A DNA stretch of 64,000 nucleotides from Gordonia spumicola (lineage in GTDB: Bacteria > Actinomycetota > Actinomycetes > Mycobacteriales > Mycobacteriaceae). The position numbers and the translations under genes are program-made. The stretch covers positions 372,001 to 436,000 of the forward strand of contig NZ_BJOV01000005.1 of assembly GCF_009932475.1 (NCBI RefSeq), given 5' to 3'. A model generated the notes under the pieces. It saw only the letters and a program-made list of their open reading frames with translations, was not told where the DNA came from and did not search any database. Each line of letters begins with the position of its first letter. Position 1 is the first letter of the stretch. Below, piece by piece: positions 27,065 to 35,445 of this stretch.

Positions 27065-27484
27065 TCAGCATGTCGCACATATGCCAAGTACCATAACGCC
27101 AATCGGAGAAAGACTCATAGACAACTGCACAAGCCGGTGCTTTGTCCACGCTATCTTGCTCATCTCCACGAGCTGTTTCGACAGTACCGGAAGAAGAGTC
27201 GGGCCCTCGAGCCGATCCTGAACGGCTTCGGGCGTCAGGTGCCGCAGGTGTCCGAAATAGACAAAGTTGTCCGGCGCCTCAACCTCGAGGTTGGAGGCCC
27301 GTAGCCGGGGACGCACAACCCAGGCCGCACATAGGACGCTAGCTACTAAGAGGAGGATGCCAACGACGTACCAGACTACGGCCCAGCCCCCAAGGTCATG
27401 GAGCACCCGCCCCTCGCCCGACAGCGTGATAACTCCCACGAGGAGCGCGGTCTCAATTGTCAGTGCAAATGGCGCCTTCGTATC
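27065..27484 (-). pseudogene. Pycsar-type transmembrane effector (PycTM, DUF5706-like), 5' truncated
   Basis: About 140 residues of a small membrane protein. It begins abruptly at SDTKAPFALTIETALLVG, where related effectors have an ADTKAG-like helix. It continues with a second hydrophobic segment (WYVVGILLLVASVLCAAWVV), the conserved cytoplasmic helix block YFGHLRHLTPEAVQDRLEG, LVEMSKIAWTKHRLVQLSM, and a last hydrophobic stretch ending ICATC. In Pycsar antiphage systems such effectors are activated by cCMP or cUMP and damage the membrane. The first residues are replaced by the end of the IS256-family element at 27485. No cyclase gene is left beside it. Base composition is less GC-rich than the chromosome block. 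Confidence 0.6.
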
Positions 27485-27622
27485 GGAGATATTGTCAAGA
27501 CCTGTGGATGAGGTTGTTTCAGGCGGCCTCCTCTTGCGATGTTGATGGGGTGTCGGATTCGACGAGTTTGCCTTTCTCGAAGGTCTTGCCGGCTCGGACG
27601 AGGGCGACGACGTGGGGTGCGT
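27485..27622 (-). mobile_element. 3' end of an interrupted IS256-family element
   Basis: On the minus strand this encodes APHVVALVRAGKTFEKGKLV and then ESDTPSTSQEEAA, stop at 27519-27521. The element's terminal region follows (CCACAGGTCTTGACAATATC), ending about 27485 against the Pycsar remnant. It is the missing C-terminus of the transposase whose main part lies at 48202-49223: joining the two pieces across the shared CGT gives AVNAPHVVALVRAG without a frame change. The last three bases, CGT at 27620-27622, are the left copy of a target-site duplication. Confidence 0.78.
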
Positions 27623-27670
27623 TGAAGCGCCCTGGGTTCCGTTCCGAGTCTCAGCAAGGAGAATCGGAGT

Positions 27671-27982
27671 ATGCCCAAGAAGTTCAGTCCAGAGCTGCGT
27701 GAGCGTGCCGTGCGCATGGTCTACGACCGCCAAGCCCGCGAGGGCGGCCCTCGCGCAGCATCGATCCGTGCCGTCGCGCCGCAGCTCGGTGTCGGCACAG
27801 AGACGCTGCGGATCTGGTGCAATCGCTACGGCGCCACCGAGCCGGTCGGACCGGGAGAGCCGCTCGAGGAGGAGAATCGCCGTCTCCGGCGGGAGCTCGC
27901 CGAGGCGCGACGTGCGAACGAGATCCTGAAGGCCGCCTCAGCGTTTTTCGCAGCGGAACTCGACCGCCCCACGACGAAATGA
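27671..27982 (+). CDS. IS3-family transposase OrfA (element A)
   Basis: A 103-residue helix-turn-helix protein (MPKKFSPELRERAVRMVYD, VAPQLGVGTETLRIWCNRYG), then a leucine-zipper-like segment (LEEENRRLRRELAEARRANE) and the typical end [14 protein letters not shown]. It binds the terminal repeats. The slippery run GTTTTTC at about 27943-27949 lies in the SAFFA codons, where -1 ribosomal frameshifting would make the OrfAB fusion transposase. Confidence 0.9.
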   Translation: MPKKFSPELRERAVRMVYDRQAREGGPRAASIRAVAPQLGVGTETLRIWCNRYGATEPVGPGEPLEEENRRLRRELAEARRANEILKAASAFFAAELDRPTTK

Positions 27983-28893
27983 TCGCGTTCGTCGACATGC
28001 ATCGCGAGAAGTTCGGGGTCGAGGCCATCTGCCGCATCCTCAGTGCGACAGAATGTGGGTTCATCACCTCCCGCGGATACCGCGCTGCCAAGAACAGGCC
28101 GGCCTCCGCTCGCAGCGTTCGGGACGAGATGCTGGCGGAGGAGGTGCAGCGGATTCATCAGGCGAACTACAGCGTCTATGGGGTCCGGAAGATGTGGCAC
28201 GCAATGCGCCACGCAGGATGGAACGTCGGTCGCGACCAGGTCGCGAGGCTGATGAAGATCGCCGGCCTGCAGGGCGTTCGCCGAGGTCGAAAGCCCGTCA
28301 CCACCTGCTCCGCAGACGGAGATGACCAGCGCCCGGACCTCGTTGAACGGCGGTTCGTCGCGGATCGACCGCAGCAGCTTTGGGTCGCCGACATCACCTA
28401 CGTCCGGATGCTCTCCGGGTTCTGCTACGTCGCATTCGTTACCGATGTCTTCAGTCGCAGAATTGTCGGCTGGGCGGTCGCGCCCACGCTCCACACGGAG
28501 TCTCTGCCATTGCTCGCACTGGAGCATGCACTGCAGTCCACCGGGGTGAGCAGGAACGAAAGCGGATTGATCCACCATTCCGACAGGGGTAGTCAATACG
28601 TTTCGCTCGCCTATTCGGACGCTCTGCTCGCCGCGGGAGTTACGGCTTCAGTAGGTACCGTCGGCGATAGCTACGATAACGCGCTGGCCGAGACAGTGAA
28701 CGGCCTATACAAGGCGGAGTTGATCTACTCCAAGCGGATCTGGGAGTCAGTCAGCGAGGTTGAGCTCGCCACGATGGGCTGGGTCGACTGGTGGAACACC
28801 TCCCGGCTCCACGAAGCTCTCGGCTACCGCACCCCGGCGAACGTCGGAGCGACCTACACTCACACCACGACGACCGCGCCCGCGACCGTGTAA
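27979..28893 (+). CDS. IS3-family transposase OrfB (element A)
   Basis: A 304-residue integrase-core protein in the -1 frame, with ATG overlapping the orfA stop (ATGA). The DDE residues are visible in WVADITYVRM, HHSDRGSQYVSL and DNALAETVNGLYK. An N-terminal HTH_21 region (YSVYGVRKMWHAMRHAGWNV) precedes the core. The upstream frame is open back through orfA, consistent with production as an OrfAB fusion. It appears intact and could be active. Confidence 0.92.
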   Translation: MIAFVDMHREKFGVEAICRILSATECGFITSRGYRAAKNRPASARSVRDEMLAEEVQRIHQANYSVYGVRKMWHAMRHAGWNVGRDQVARLMKIAGLQGVRRGRKPVTTCSADGDDQRPDLVERRFVADRPQQLWVADITYVRMLSGFCYVAFVTDVFSRRIVGWAVAPTLHTESLPLLALEHALQSTGVSRNESGLIHHSDRGSQYVSLAYSDALLAAGVTASVGTVGDSYDNALAETVNGLYKAELIYSKRIWESVSEVELATMGWVDWWNTSRLHEALGYRTPANVGATYTHTTTTAPATV

Positions 28894-28917
28894 CCACGGA
28901 ACGAAACCCAGGGCGCT

Positions 28918-30462
28918 TCAGGTCGTGGTGGGGGTGGGCCGGGGTGTGCGTCCGGGGGCGAGGATGGCCAGCGCGAGTGCTCCGGCCGCGGTGATGGCCG
29001 CCAGCGCGAGCGCGGCCTGGGTGCTGCCGTGTACGAACGCGGTCTTGGCGAATTCGGCCAGTGGCTGGGCGGCGGGTCCGGCGCGGTCGGCGACCTGCAG
29101 GGCGGCGGCGAGGGAGTCGGCGACCGGGCCGCGAGCGGGTTCGGGCAGCTGGGGCAGGGCGGGTTGGATGTGGTGGGTGTATCCGGCGGCGAGCACGCTG
29201 CCGGATACGGCGATTCCGATGGCCGCGCCGATCTCGCGGGCGGCGTCGTTGACGGCGGCGGCGACACCGTGTTTGGCCACGGGGGTGTCGGCGACGATGG
29301 CGTAGGTGGCCGGGGCGGTGCACAATCCCAGCCCGGCGCTCAGGATCAGCAACGGCCACAACAGGTCTGGGTAGTCGGCGGCCAGGGTCAACCGGCTCAC
29401 CAGGAAGAGTCCGGTCGCGATGGCGAGCAGCCCGGTGACGGTCATCGCCCGCAGCCCGACCCGGCTCGACAGCCACGGCGCGATCACCGAGATCGCCACC
29501 AGCGGCACCGCCATCGGCACCAGGCCCAGCGCCGAACCGAGCGGCCCGTACCCGAGGATCAATTGCAGGTATTGCACCAGCAGCAGGAACACCCCGAAGG
29601 TGACCAGGAACTGGATGGTCACCGACAGTGACCCGGCCCCGAACCCCCGCCGGGCGAACAACCGCACATCCAGCAGCGGCGCGGCGACCCGCAACTCCAT
29701 GATCACGAACACCACCGCCGCGGCGACACCGAGCGCGAGGGTGGGGGTCACGAGCGGGTCGAGCCAGCCGCGCGCGGGGATCTCGACGCAGGCGAACACG
29801 ATCGCCGCGATCGCGATCGCCACCGCCACCGCGCCCACCCAGTCCACCGGCGGGTGTTCCCGCTCGCGGGATTCGGCGATGGTGCACGCCAGCGCGGCCA
29901 GCACCACCCCGGCCACGGTCAGTCCCACGAACACCGATTCCCACGACCACCGCGCCAGCAGCAGTCCCGAGCCGAGGATCCCGAGCACCGCACCGGACCC
30001 GGCGACCCCAGCCCACACCCCGACCGCGCGCCCGCGATGCGCTTCGGGCAGCCCCGCGGTCAGGATCGACAGGGTCGAGGGCATCACCAGTGCCGCGCCC
30101 GCGCCCGCCGCCGCGCGGGCCGCGATCAGCCACACCGGCCCCGACATGAGCAGCGGCAGCGCCGAGGCCACGGAGAACACCGCCAGGCCCGCGATCAGCA
30201 CGACGCGGCGCCCGTAGCGGTCACCCACCGCGCCGGCGGGCAGGACCAGGCACGCCAGGATCAGGGTGTAGCCGTCGACGATCCAGGTCAGCTGCGATTG
30301 GGTCGCCCCGGTCGCGACCGCGATCAGCGGCAACGCCGAATACAGTGCAGCCATCGCCGCGACGACCAGCGCCACCGCCAGGCACGACACCGTCAGCATC
30401 CACCATTCGGCCCGCGCCAGCACACTGTGACCGTCAGTCGTTTCCGGTGCGTTCACCGGCAC
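28918..30462 (-). CDS. 14-TM MFS drug/proton antiporter (EmrB/QacA type)
   Basis: A 514-residue transporter with about 14 hydrophobic segments. Seen are the motif A loop DRYGRRVVLIAG after segment 2, the TWIVDGYTLILACLVLPAGA segment, the motif C-like segment VAGSGAVLGILGSG in segment 5 and the late LGLCTAPATYAIVADTPVA. It should export hydrophobic cations or antiseptics. The stop codon is TCA at 28918-28920, the last three bases of IS element A, so the C-terminus (GRTPRPTPTTT) ends exactly at the IS border and may be shortened. It is divergent from a TetR gene, with an operator-like palindrome between, so TetR control is likely. Confidence 0.9.
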   Translation of the reverse strand: MPVNAPETTDGHSVLARAEWWMLTVSCLAVALVVAAMAALYSALPLIAVATGATQSQLTWIVDGYTLILACLVLPAGAVGDRYGRRVVLIAGLAVFSVASALPLLMSGPVWLIAARAAAGAGAALVMPSTLSILTAGLPEAHRGRAVGVWAGVAGSGAVLGILGSGLLLARWSWESVFVGLTVAGVVLAALACTIAESREREHPPVDWVGAVAVAIAIAAIVFACVEIPARGWLDPLVTPTLALGVAAAVVFVIMELRVAAPLLDVRLFARRGFGAGSLSVTIQFLVTFGVFLLLVQYLQLILGYGPLGSALGLVPMAVPLVAISVIAPWLSSRVGLRAMTVTGLLAIATGLFLVSRLTLAADYPDLLWPLLILSAGLGLCTAPATYAIVADTPVAKHGVAAAVNDAAREIGAAIGIAVSGSVLAAGYTHHIQPALPQLPEPARGPVADSLAAALQVADRAGPAAQPLAEFAKTAFVHGSTQAALALAAITAAGALALAILAPGRTPRPTPTTT

Positions 30463-30483
30463 CTCCCACCCGACGAAACCATC

Positions 30484-30500
30484 GGTATCGCTTCGCTACC
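30484..30500. promoter_or_regulatory. Candidate TetR operator (GGTATCGCTTCGCTACC)
   Basis: An imperfect 17-base palindrome (GGTA(T/G)CG - CTT/AAG - CG(C/A)TACC) lies 22 bases from the MFS start and 87 bases from the TetR start. A near-identical 17-mer (GGTATCACTACGCTACA) lies at 53916-53932 beside a paralogous TetR/MmpL pair. Such a spacer palindrome is the normal site for a TetR repressor controlling both divergent promoters. Confidence 0.65.
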
Positions 30501-30586
30501 ATGAGTATCACAGGCGAGAGTGGTTGCGATAGAGTCGAAATCGGACACATTCACCGCCGCCCGTTTCCTTGGAGGTCTTCCCGACC

Positions 30587-31273
30587 ATGACCACCCGCGA
30601 CCAGGCCGACACCCGCACCGGACCCGCCGCGCCCCACTCCGCCACCGGCGAGCAGGACGCGGATCTCGATCAGGCCGATCCGCGGTTGGCGCGCTCGCGG
30701 GCACGGTTGCTCGACGCGGCCACCCATCTGCTGGCCACCGGCGGTATCGACGCGGTCACCATCGACGCGGTCACCCGCACCTCGAAAGTCGCGCGCACCA
30801 CCCTCTACCGGCACTTCGGCAGCAGCACCCACCTGCTCGCGGCCACCTTCGAACGCCTACTCCCACGCGTGGACACCCCACCCGACGACGGGCCCGTGCG
30901 CGAGCAGTTGATCGCGTTGCTCACCGCCCAAGCCGACCTGATCGAGAACGCTCCCCTCCAGCTGACCACCCTGTCCTGGCTGGCCATGGGATCCATTACC
31001 CCCGACCCCGGCGCACCCCCTGACTCGGGCGCGGTCACCTCCCTGCGCGCCCAGGTCATCCGCCGCTACCGCGAACCGTTCGACCACATCCTCACCAGCC
31101 CTGAGGCCCGCGCCCACCTCGGCGACCTCGACACCACCTTCGTCATCATCCAGCTGCTGGGCCCGATCGTCTTCGCTCGCCTCACCGGGCTGCACAGCAT
31201 CGACCACCACGACTGCGCACGCCTGGTCGACGATTTCCTCACCGCCCACCACAACCACAACACCCGCAAGTAA
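30587..31273 (+). CDS. TetR-family transcriptional repressor
   Basis: A 228-residue regulator. The DNA-binding domain is RSRARLLDAATHLLATGG with the helix-turn-helix IDAVTRTSKVARTTLYRHFG (about residues 40-85). The ligand-binding half contains ENAPLQLTTLSWLAM and ITQLLGP-like IIQLLGPIVFARLTGL. ATG at 30587 chosen; an in-frame ATG six codons earlier is weaker. It probably represses the divergent MFS exporter. The protein is a close paralogue of the TetR at 53980-54603 along its whole length. Confidence 0.9.
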   Translation: MTTRDQADTRTGPAAPHSATGEQDADLDQADPRLARSRARLLDAATHLLATGGIDAVTIDAVTRTSKVARTTLYRHFGSSTHLLAATFERLLPRVDTPPDDGPVREQLIALLTAQADLIENAPLQLTTLSWLAMGSITPDPGAPPDSGAVTSLRAQVIRRYREPFDHILTSPEARAHLGDLDTTFVIIQLLGPIVFARLTGLHSIDHHDCARLVDDFLTAHHNHNTRK

Positions 31274-31307
31274 AACCGACAAAAGCCCGCACGTACGGAG
31301 GTCGGGT

Positions 31308-31353
31308 CAACGGCTCTGGCTCAATTCGGGTGTGAGGGATACCAGAGCCGTTG
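31308..31353. terminator. Perfect 12-base inverted repeat downstream of tetR
   Basis: CAACGGCTCTGG (31308-31319) and CCAGAGCCGTTG (31342-31353) are exact complements around a 22-base loop, 35 bases after the tetR stop. No T-run follows on either side, so it could be a weak terminator or the end of the decayed IS3 copy that begins here. Confidence 0.45.
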
Positions 31354-32300
31354 ATCGAACACTCCTGGACGAGGCCGCTGCTGCGTCGTCGTGTCCCGTG
31401 TCAAGTAGTTGGCAGGTTTTCGGTCTCGGGGAAAGTTGGGGATCCGAGGGCCGACCAGGCCAGGGTGGATCTGGATCGGCCGGTTCCAAGCGATGGCTTC
31501 GTGCGGCCGGACGGTGTTGTGCTCGACCCGGTAGGCGTCAGCGTGCTTCACCACGGCCAAGACGTCATCGATCTCCTCGAGGAACAGTCGCTCGTACTTC
31601 AGCGACCCGAAACCGCGTTCGCGCGAGCCGTTCTGGCCCGGCGACCTGACTCGGGTACCGACGTGGCGCAGTTCGGGGTGTGCGGTGACGAACGCCTCGA
31701 AGCGGAACGACCGGAACGGGCCGCCGTTGTAGGTCACGATCGTCGCCGCGGGCTCGAGACCACGGCCGGGCTCGCGTGGGCACGTTTCGGCCAGCGGGTG
31801 GTCGTACGACTGCTCGTAGTCGGCCAAAGCGCGCTCGATCGCGGTGATCGCGTTCGTGCTGGTTCGCCGTCGGCGACACATGCCAGGGATGCTCGTATTT
31901 GCTCCAGTAGTCCCGGCAATCCGCGATACGCCACGTCCCGCCAGCGGTGGTCTCGAACTCACTGAAGTCCAAACGCTACACCTGATTCGGGCCGGTGGGC
32001 TCGGCGGCGAACGCAGCCTTGCGGCTGGCGGCAGCAGACCCTCGTCTCGCAGGCACCGCAGCACGGTCGCCTGCGACACCGGGTGCCCGTCGCAACGGCA
32101 CATCGCCCACACCTTGCGATGGTCGAACCGGACCGCCGCCAGCACTGCAGGTGGGAATTTTCGCAGGTACCAGCAGGAAGTATCCAGGGCCGCCAAGTGG
32201 CCGCGATCGCGCGGCAGTCGAGGTTTGGCCTGCGAGGTTCTCGGCTGACTCAGCGTGGGGTATGTCGCACCACCCGGTCTGCGTTCGCGGCGTGACTGAA
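31321..32300 (-). pseudogene. Decayed IS3/IS481-like transposase
   Basis: Pieces of an integrase-core transposase in at least two frames. One frame gives WQMDFSEFETTAGG-like sequence (MDFSEFETTAGGTWRIADCR, YWSKYEHPWHV). After a shift near 31855 the other gives TSTNAITAIERALADYEQ, TYNGGPFRSFRFEAFVTA, PGQNGSRERGFGSLKYERLF and NTVRPHEAIAWNRPIQIHP. The second catalytic Asp of the TDNG motif is changed to Tyr (VTYNGG). Frameshift plus active-site loss make it non-functional. From 32300 to 32412 I see nothing. Confidence 0.75.
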
Positions 32301-32412
32301 GAGAGGCGTGACCACTAAGGCCGGGCAAGGTACTCGAAGTCGGACTGTCCGCCGCGGATCCTAACCCCACGATGTGAGCAGGGACCCGTGCTCGATGATC
32401 TAGAGAGGATTC

Positions 32413-33341
32413 CTAGATTTCGACGACGGCAAGCTCTCCTTCGGCATGCAGGGAGCGCAGGCGCTTCTTGTCGAACTTGCCGACCGAGGTCTTGGGCACC
32501 TCGGAGACGAAGCACCAACGCTCGGGCAGCCACCATTTGGCGACCTTGCCAACGAGGAAGTCACGCAGATGGGCAGGTGTGGGCTCGCGCCCGTCACGTA
32601 CGACGATCACCGCGAGGGGACGTTCCTGCCACTTCTCGTCCGGCACCCCGATCACAGATGCCTCGAGCACATCGGGGTGTCCGGCGAGCAGCAGTTCGAG
32701 CTCGACCGAGGAGATCCACTCCCCGCCAGACTTGATCACGTCCTTTGTGCGGTCGGTCAGCGTGACGAAACTGCGTTCATCGATCCGACCGACGTCGCCG
32801 GTGCGCAACCAACCGTCCTGAAACTTCTCCCCGTCATCCTCTTCGCCGATGTACGAGCCGGTGATCCAAGGTCCGCGCACCTGCAGCTCGCCGACGGCTT
32901 CGCCGTCGTGCGGGAGCTCATTGCCCGCGTCGCCGACGATCCTCAATTCCACACCTGGAACCGGACGGCCTTGAGTGGCTCGCAGGCGCCACCGCTCCTG
33001 CGTGTCGAGCGATGCCGGCGGACGCGCGACGGTGGCCAGCGGCGAGGTCTCGGTCATTCCCCACGCCTGGACAACCTGTACGCCGTACTTCTCCTCGAAG
33101 ATCTCCATCAGGTGAACGGGCACGGCGGAGCCACCGCAGGCAACCAGGCCGAGAGAGGAGATGTCGTAGCTGGGGTTGGCCTCCACGAAGTTCAGCACGT
33201 CGTTCCAGATCGTCGGGACCGCGCCTGCGACGGTTGGCTTCTGGGCATCGATGAGCCGTACCAGCGGCTCGGCCTGCAGGAACCGGTCAGGCATGAGAAG
33301 GTCGGCACCTGCCATGAGGGCGGCATAGACCAGTCCCCAGG
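32413..33341 (-). pseudogene. Acyl-CoA ligase, C-terminal part (split by IS element B1)
   Basis: The C-terminal 310 residues of an AMP-forming fatty-acyl-CoA synthetase. It begins WGLVYAALMAGADLLMPDRF and includes WGMTETSPLATVARP, motif A8-like GWLRTGDVGRIDE, DRTKDVIKSGGEWIS and the catalytic lysine region PKTSVGKFDKKRLRSL. It is the direct continuation of 34666-35371. Deleting the IS (33342-34665) and one AGG restores MFHANAWGLVYAALMAG and a 543-residue protein. The stop is TAG at 32413-32415. In the intact operon it would activate the fatty acid made from alkane to its CoA ester for beta-oxidation. Confidence 0.9.
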
Positions 33342-33395
33342 TGAATCGTCCCGGGTTTGATGGAGACAGGTTTGACCGGAAGGGACACTTGTTTC

Positions 33396-33716
33396 ATGCC
33401 TCGCCCATCGAAGTACTCACCCGAGTTGCGGGACCGTGCCACACGCATGGCCATCGATGCTCGGAAGGATCCCGAGACCGCGCCCGGAGCTCTGGCCCGG
33501 ATCGCTAAGCAACTCGACATCAACCCCGAAACCCTGCGGAACTGGGTCCGTCGCGTCGAAGACGGCCAAGCCGAATCGCCTGGGATTGAAACGATTTCCG
33601 ATATTGAGCGGATCCGCTTGTTGGAGAACGAAGTTCGAGAGCTGCGTCGGGCGAACGAGATCTTGAAGACGGCGTCGGCTTTCTTCGCGGCCGAGCTCGA
33701 CCGGCCACACCGCTGA
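33396..33716 (+). CDS. IS3-family transposase OrfA (element B1)
   Basis: A 106-residue DNA-binding protein (MPRPSKYSPELRDRATRMAI, IAKQLDINPETLRNWVRRVE) with a C-terminal zipper ([20 protein letters not shown]) and the [13 protein letters not shown] end. In this element the slippery run in the SAFFA codons is interrupted (CTTTCTTC), which should lower -1 frameshifting relative to elements A and E. The start is the ATG at 33396; an in-frame upstream ATG lies in the terminal repeat. Confidence 0.9.
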   Translation: MPRPSKYSPELRDRATRMAIDARKDPETAPGALARIAKQLDINPETLRNWVRRVEDGQAESPGIETISDIERIRLLENEVRELRRANEILKTASAFFAAELDRPHR

Positions 33717-34636
33717 TCGTCGCCTTCATCGATCAGCACCGACATCGATGGCCCGTCGAGGCGATCTGCACCGCTCTGACCGAGGCTGGCTGCGCGATCG
33801 CGCCATCGACTTATTACGCCGCCCGCACCCGGCCACCGTCGGCCAGAGCAGTGCGAGACGAGTACCTCAAGACCCAGATCATGCGGGTCTATGAGGCCAC
33901 CGGCGGAATCTACGGACAACGCAAGATCCGCGCCGCACTGCGCATGGAGGGGATCACCGTAGCCAAGTGCACTATCGAACGACTATGCGCTGACCTGGGG
34001 ATCCGGGGCGTCGTGCGGGGCAAGTTCCCACGGACCACCCGCCCGGCACCGGAAACGGCGCGTCCGGCCGATCTGGTCGACCGCACATTTCACGCTGACG
34101 CGCCGAATCAGCTGTGGGTTGCCGACATCACGTACGTGCGGACCGAGGTCGGATGGGTGTACGTAGCGTTCGTGTTGGACGTGTTCTCCCGGATGATCGT
34201 CGGGTGGCAGACCTCGACCCGCATGTTCGCTGACCTCGCGATCGACGCCCTGGCGATGGGATTGTGGCTGCGCCGGCGGTCCGGTCAAGACCTAACCGCG
34301 CTGATCCATCACTCCGACCGCGGGGTGCAATACCGAGCCATCCGCTACACCCAGGCCCTCGATGAAGCCGGCGCCATCGCCTCAGTCGGCTCGCGCGGGG
34401 ACTCCTACGACAACGCGATGGCCGAAGCCCTGAACTCGTTGTACAAGCACGAGCTGATCTACAAGAAAGGACCGTGGACAAGCACCAACGCCGTCGAGAT
34501 CGCCACCGCCGAATGGGTCCACTGGTACAACACCACCCGCCTGCACTCGGCCTTGGACTACCAACCACCCGCCGCGGCCGAAGCCGACTACTGGACCCAG
34601 AATCGGGCCCGCGAACTCACCTCACAGAACAACTGA
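33713..34636 (+). CDS. IS3-family transposase OrfB (element B1)
   Basis: An integrase-core protein in the -1 frame. The coding signal starts at about 33713 (IVAFIDQHRHRWPVEAICTA) with a CTG overlapping the orfA stop. The first ATG is only at 33851, so expression as an OrfAB frameshift product is likely. The DDE motif is visible in WVADITYVRTEVG, HHSDRGVQYRAI and DNAMAEALNSLYKHE. Sequence is identical to the copy at 46907-47830. Confidence 0.9.
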   Translation: MIVAFIDQHRHRWPVEAICTALTEAGCAIAPSTYYAARTRPPSARAVRDEYLKTQIMRVYEATGGIYGQRKIRAALRMEGITVAKCTIERLCADLGIRGVVRGKFPRTTRPAPETARPADLVDRTFHADAPNQLWVADITYVRTEVGWVYVAFVLDVFSRMIVGWQTSTRMFADLAIDALAMGLWLRRRSGQDLTALIHHSDRGVQYRAIRYTQALDEAGAIASVGSRGDSYDNAMAEALNSLYKHELIYKKGPWTSTNAVEIATAEWVHWYNTTRLHSALDYQPPAAAEADYWTQNRARELTSQNN

Positions 34637-34665
34637 TCGGTCTCCAACAAACTCGGGTCTTGACA

Positions 34666-35371
34666 AGGCGTTGGCATGGAACATCGGCACAATAGCGAGG
34701 ATCCGGTCATCGCAGCCGACTCGCAGTCCGTCGGCGGCGCAGGCCGCCATCGAATGCAGGTAGGTCGACCGGTGGCTGTAGGCGACGCCTTTGGGGGTCC
34801 CGGTGGTACCGGAGGTGTAACACATGGCGGCTGCTGACTGCTCATCGAGGTCAGGCCAGTCGAACGTCTCGGGCTGAGCGGAGATGAACTCCTCGTAACC
34901 CACGACTGTGAGCCCGTCACGGTGCAGCGGGGTGAGGTCCACCCCCCCGGTCACGACGACGGTGTGCACACTGGTGATGTGCGGCAGCACGGGGGCCAGC
35001 AGCGGGACCAGGCTTCCGTCGAGAATCACGACCCGGTCCTCGGCGTGGTTGCCTATGTAGACGAGTTGATCTGAGGCGAGGCGTAGATTGAGAGTGTGCA
35101 GTACCGCGCCCATCGAGGGCACCGCACAGTAGGCTTCCACATGTTCCTGGTTGTTCCACATAAAGGTTGCGACGCGCTCATCGCCTGTGATCCCGCAACC
35201 GCGCAACGCGTTGGCCAACTGGGCGGACCGCCGTCCGATCTCGGCGAACGAGGCGACCTTCACGCTCCCGTCGGGCTGCAAGGTCCGCACGGTTGCCGAG
35301 CCATGCACACTCGAGCCGTGGCGCAGAATCGCCGCAGTTGTCAACGGGACGTTCATCATCGTGCTCTGCAT
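34666..35371 (-). pseudogene. Acyl-CoA ligase, N-terminal part (split by IS element B1)
   Basis: The N-terminal 234 residues of the same AMP-forming ligase. The start MQSTMMNVPLTTAAIL is typical for actinobacterial fatty-acyl-CoA synthetases. The AMP-binding P-loop is MCYTSGTTGTPKGVAYSHRS and the frame runs to IVPMFHANA, where the IS begins. As it stands the frame continues into the IS and stops after about 13 foreign residues, so no functional ligase is made. It begins 74 bases after the BtrH-like gene and is the last gene of the alkane operon. Confidence 0.9.
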
Positions 35372-35445
35372 AGCATTCCTTGTTGAGAGAGTTGCCTTCG
35401 AACACAGCGATCCGGAGACCGAGCGTCCGGGGAAAAGTGGGGCTG

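Larger units (their letters stand above)
27623..28920 (+). mobile_element. IS3-family element A (left boundary of the composite)
   Basis: A complete 1298-base element. The terminal inverted repeats are TGAAGCGCCCTGGGTTCCG at 27623 and TGAAGCGCCCTGGGTTTCG read inward from 28920. It contains orfA and orfB in the usual -1 arrangement. The bases outside the two ends differ (CGT left, GGT right), so this copy has no direct repeat of its own, as expected if its left end is the end of the larger composite. Confidence 0.9.
33342..34665 (+). mobile_element. IS3-family element B, copy 1, inside the acyl-CoA ligase gene
   Basis: A complete 1324-base element. Left end TGAATCGTCCCGGGTTTG at 33342; right end read inward TGTCAAGACCCGAGTTTG from 34665. 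The ends are imperfect 28-base inverted repeats. A 3-base target duplication AGG flanks it (33339-33341 and 34666-34668), proving simple transposition into the ligase gene. A copy with identical predicted proteins and identical length lies inverted at 46878-48201. Confidence 0.93.

Noticed and set aside
27623..28920. Element A as an independent insertion next to the MFS gene
   Set aside because: Its outer triplets do not match each other; the left one matches the far end at 48202 instead, which fits the composite transposon better.
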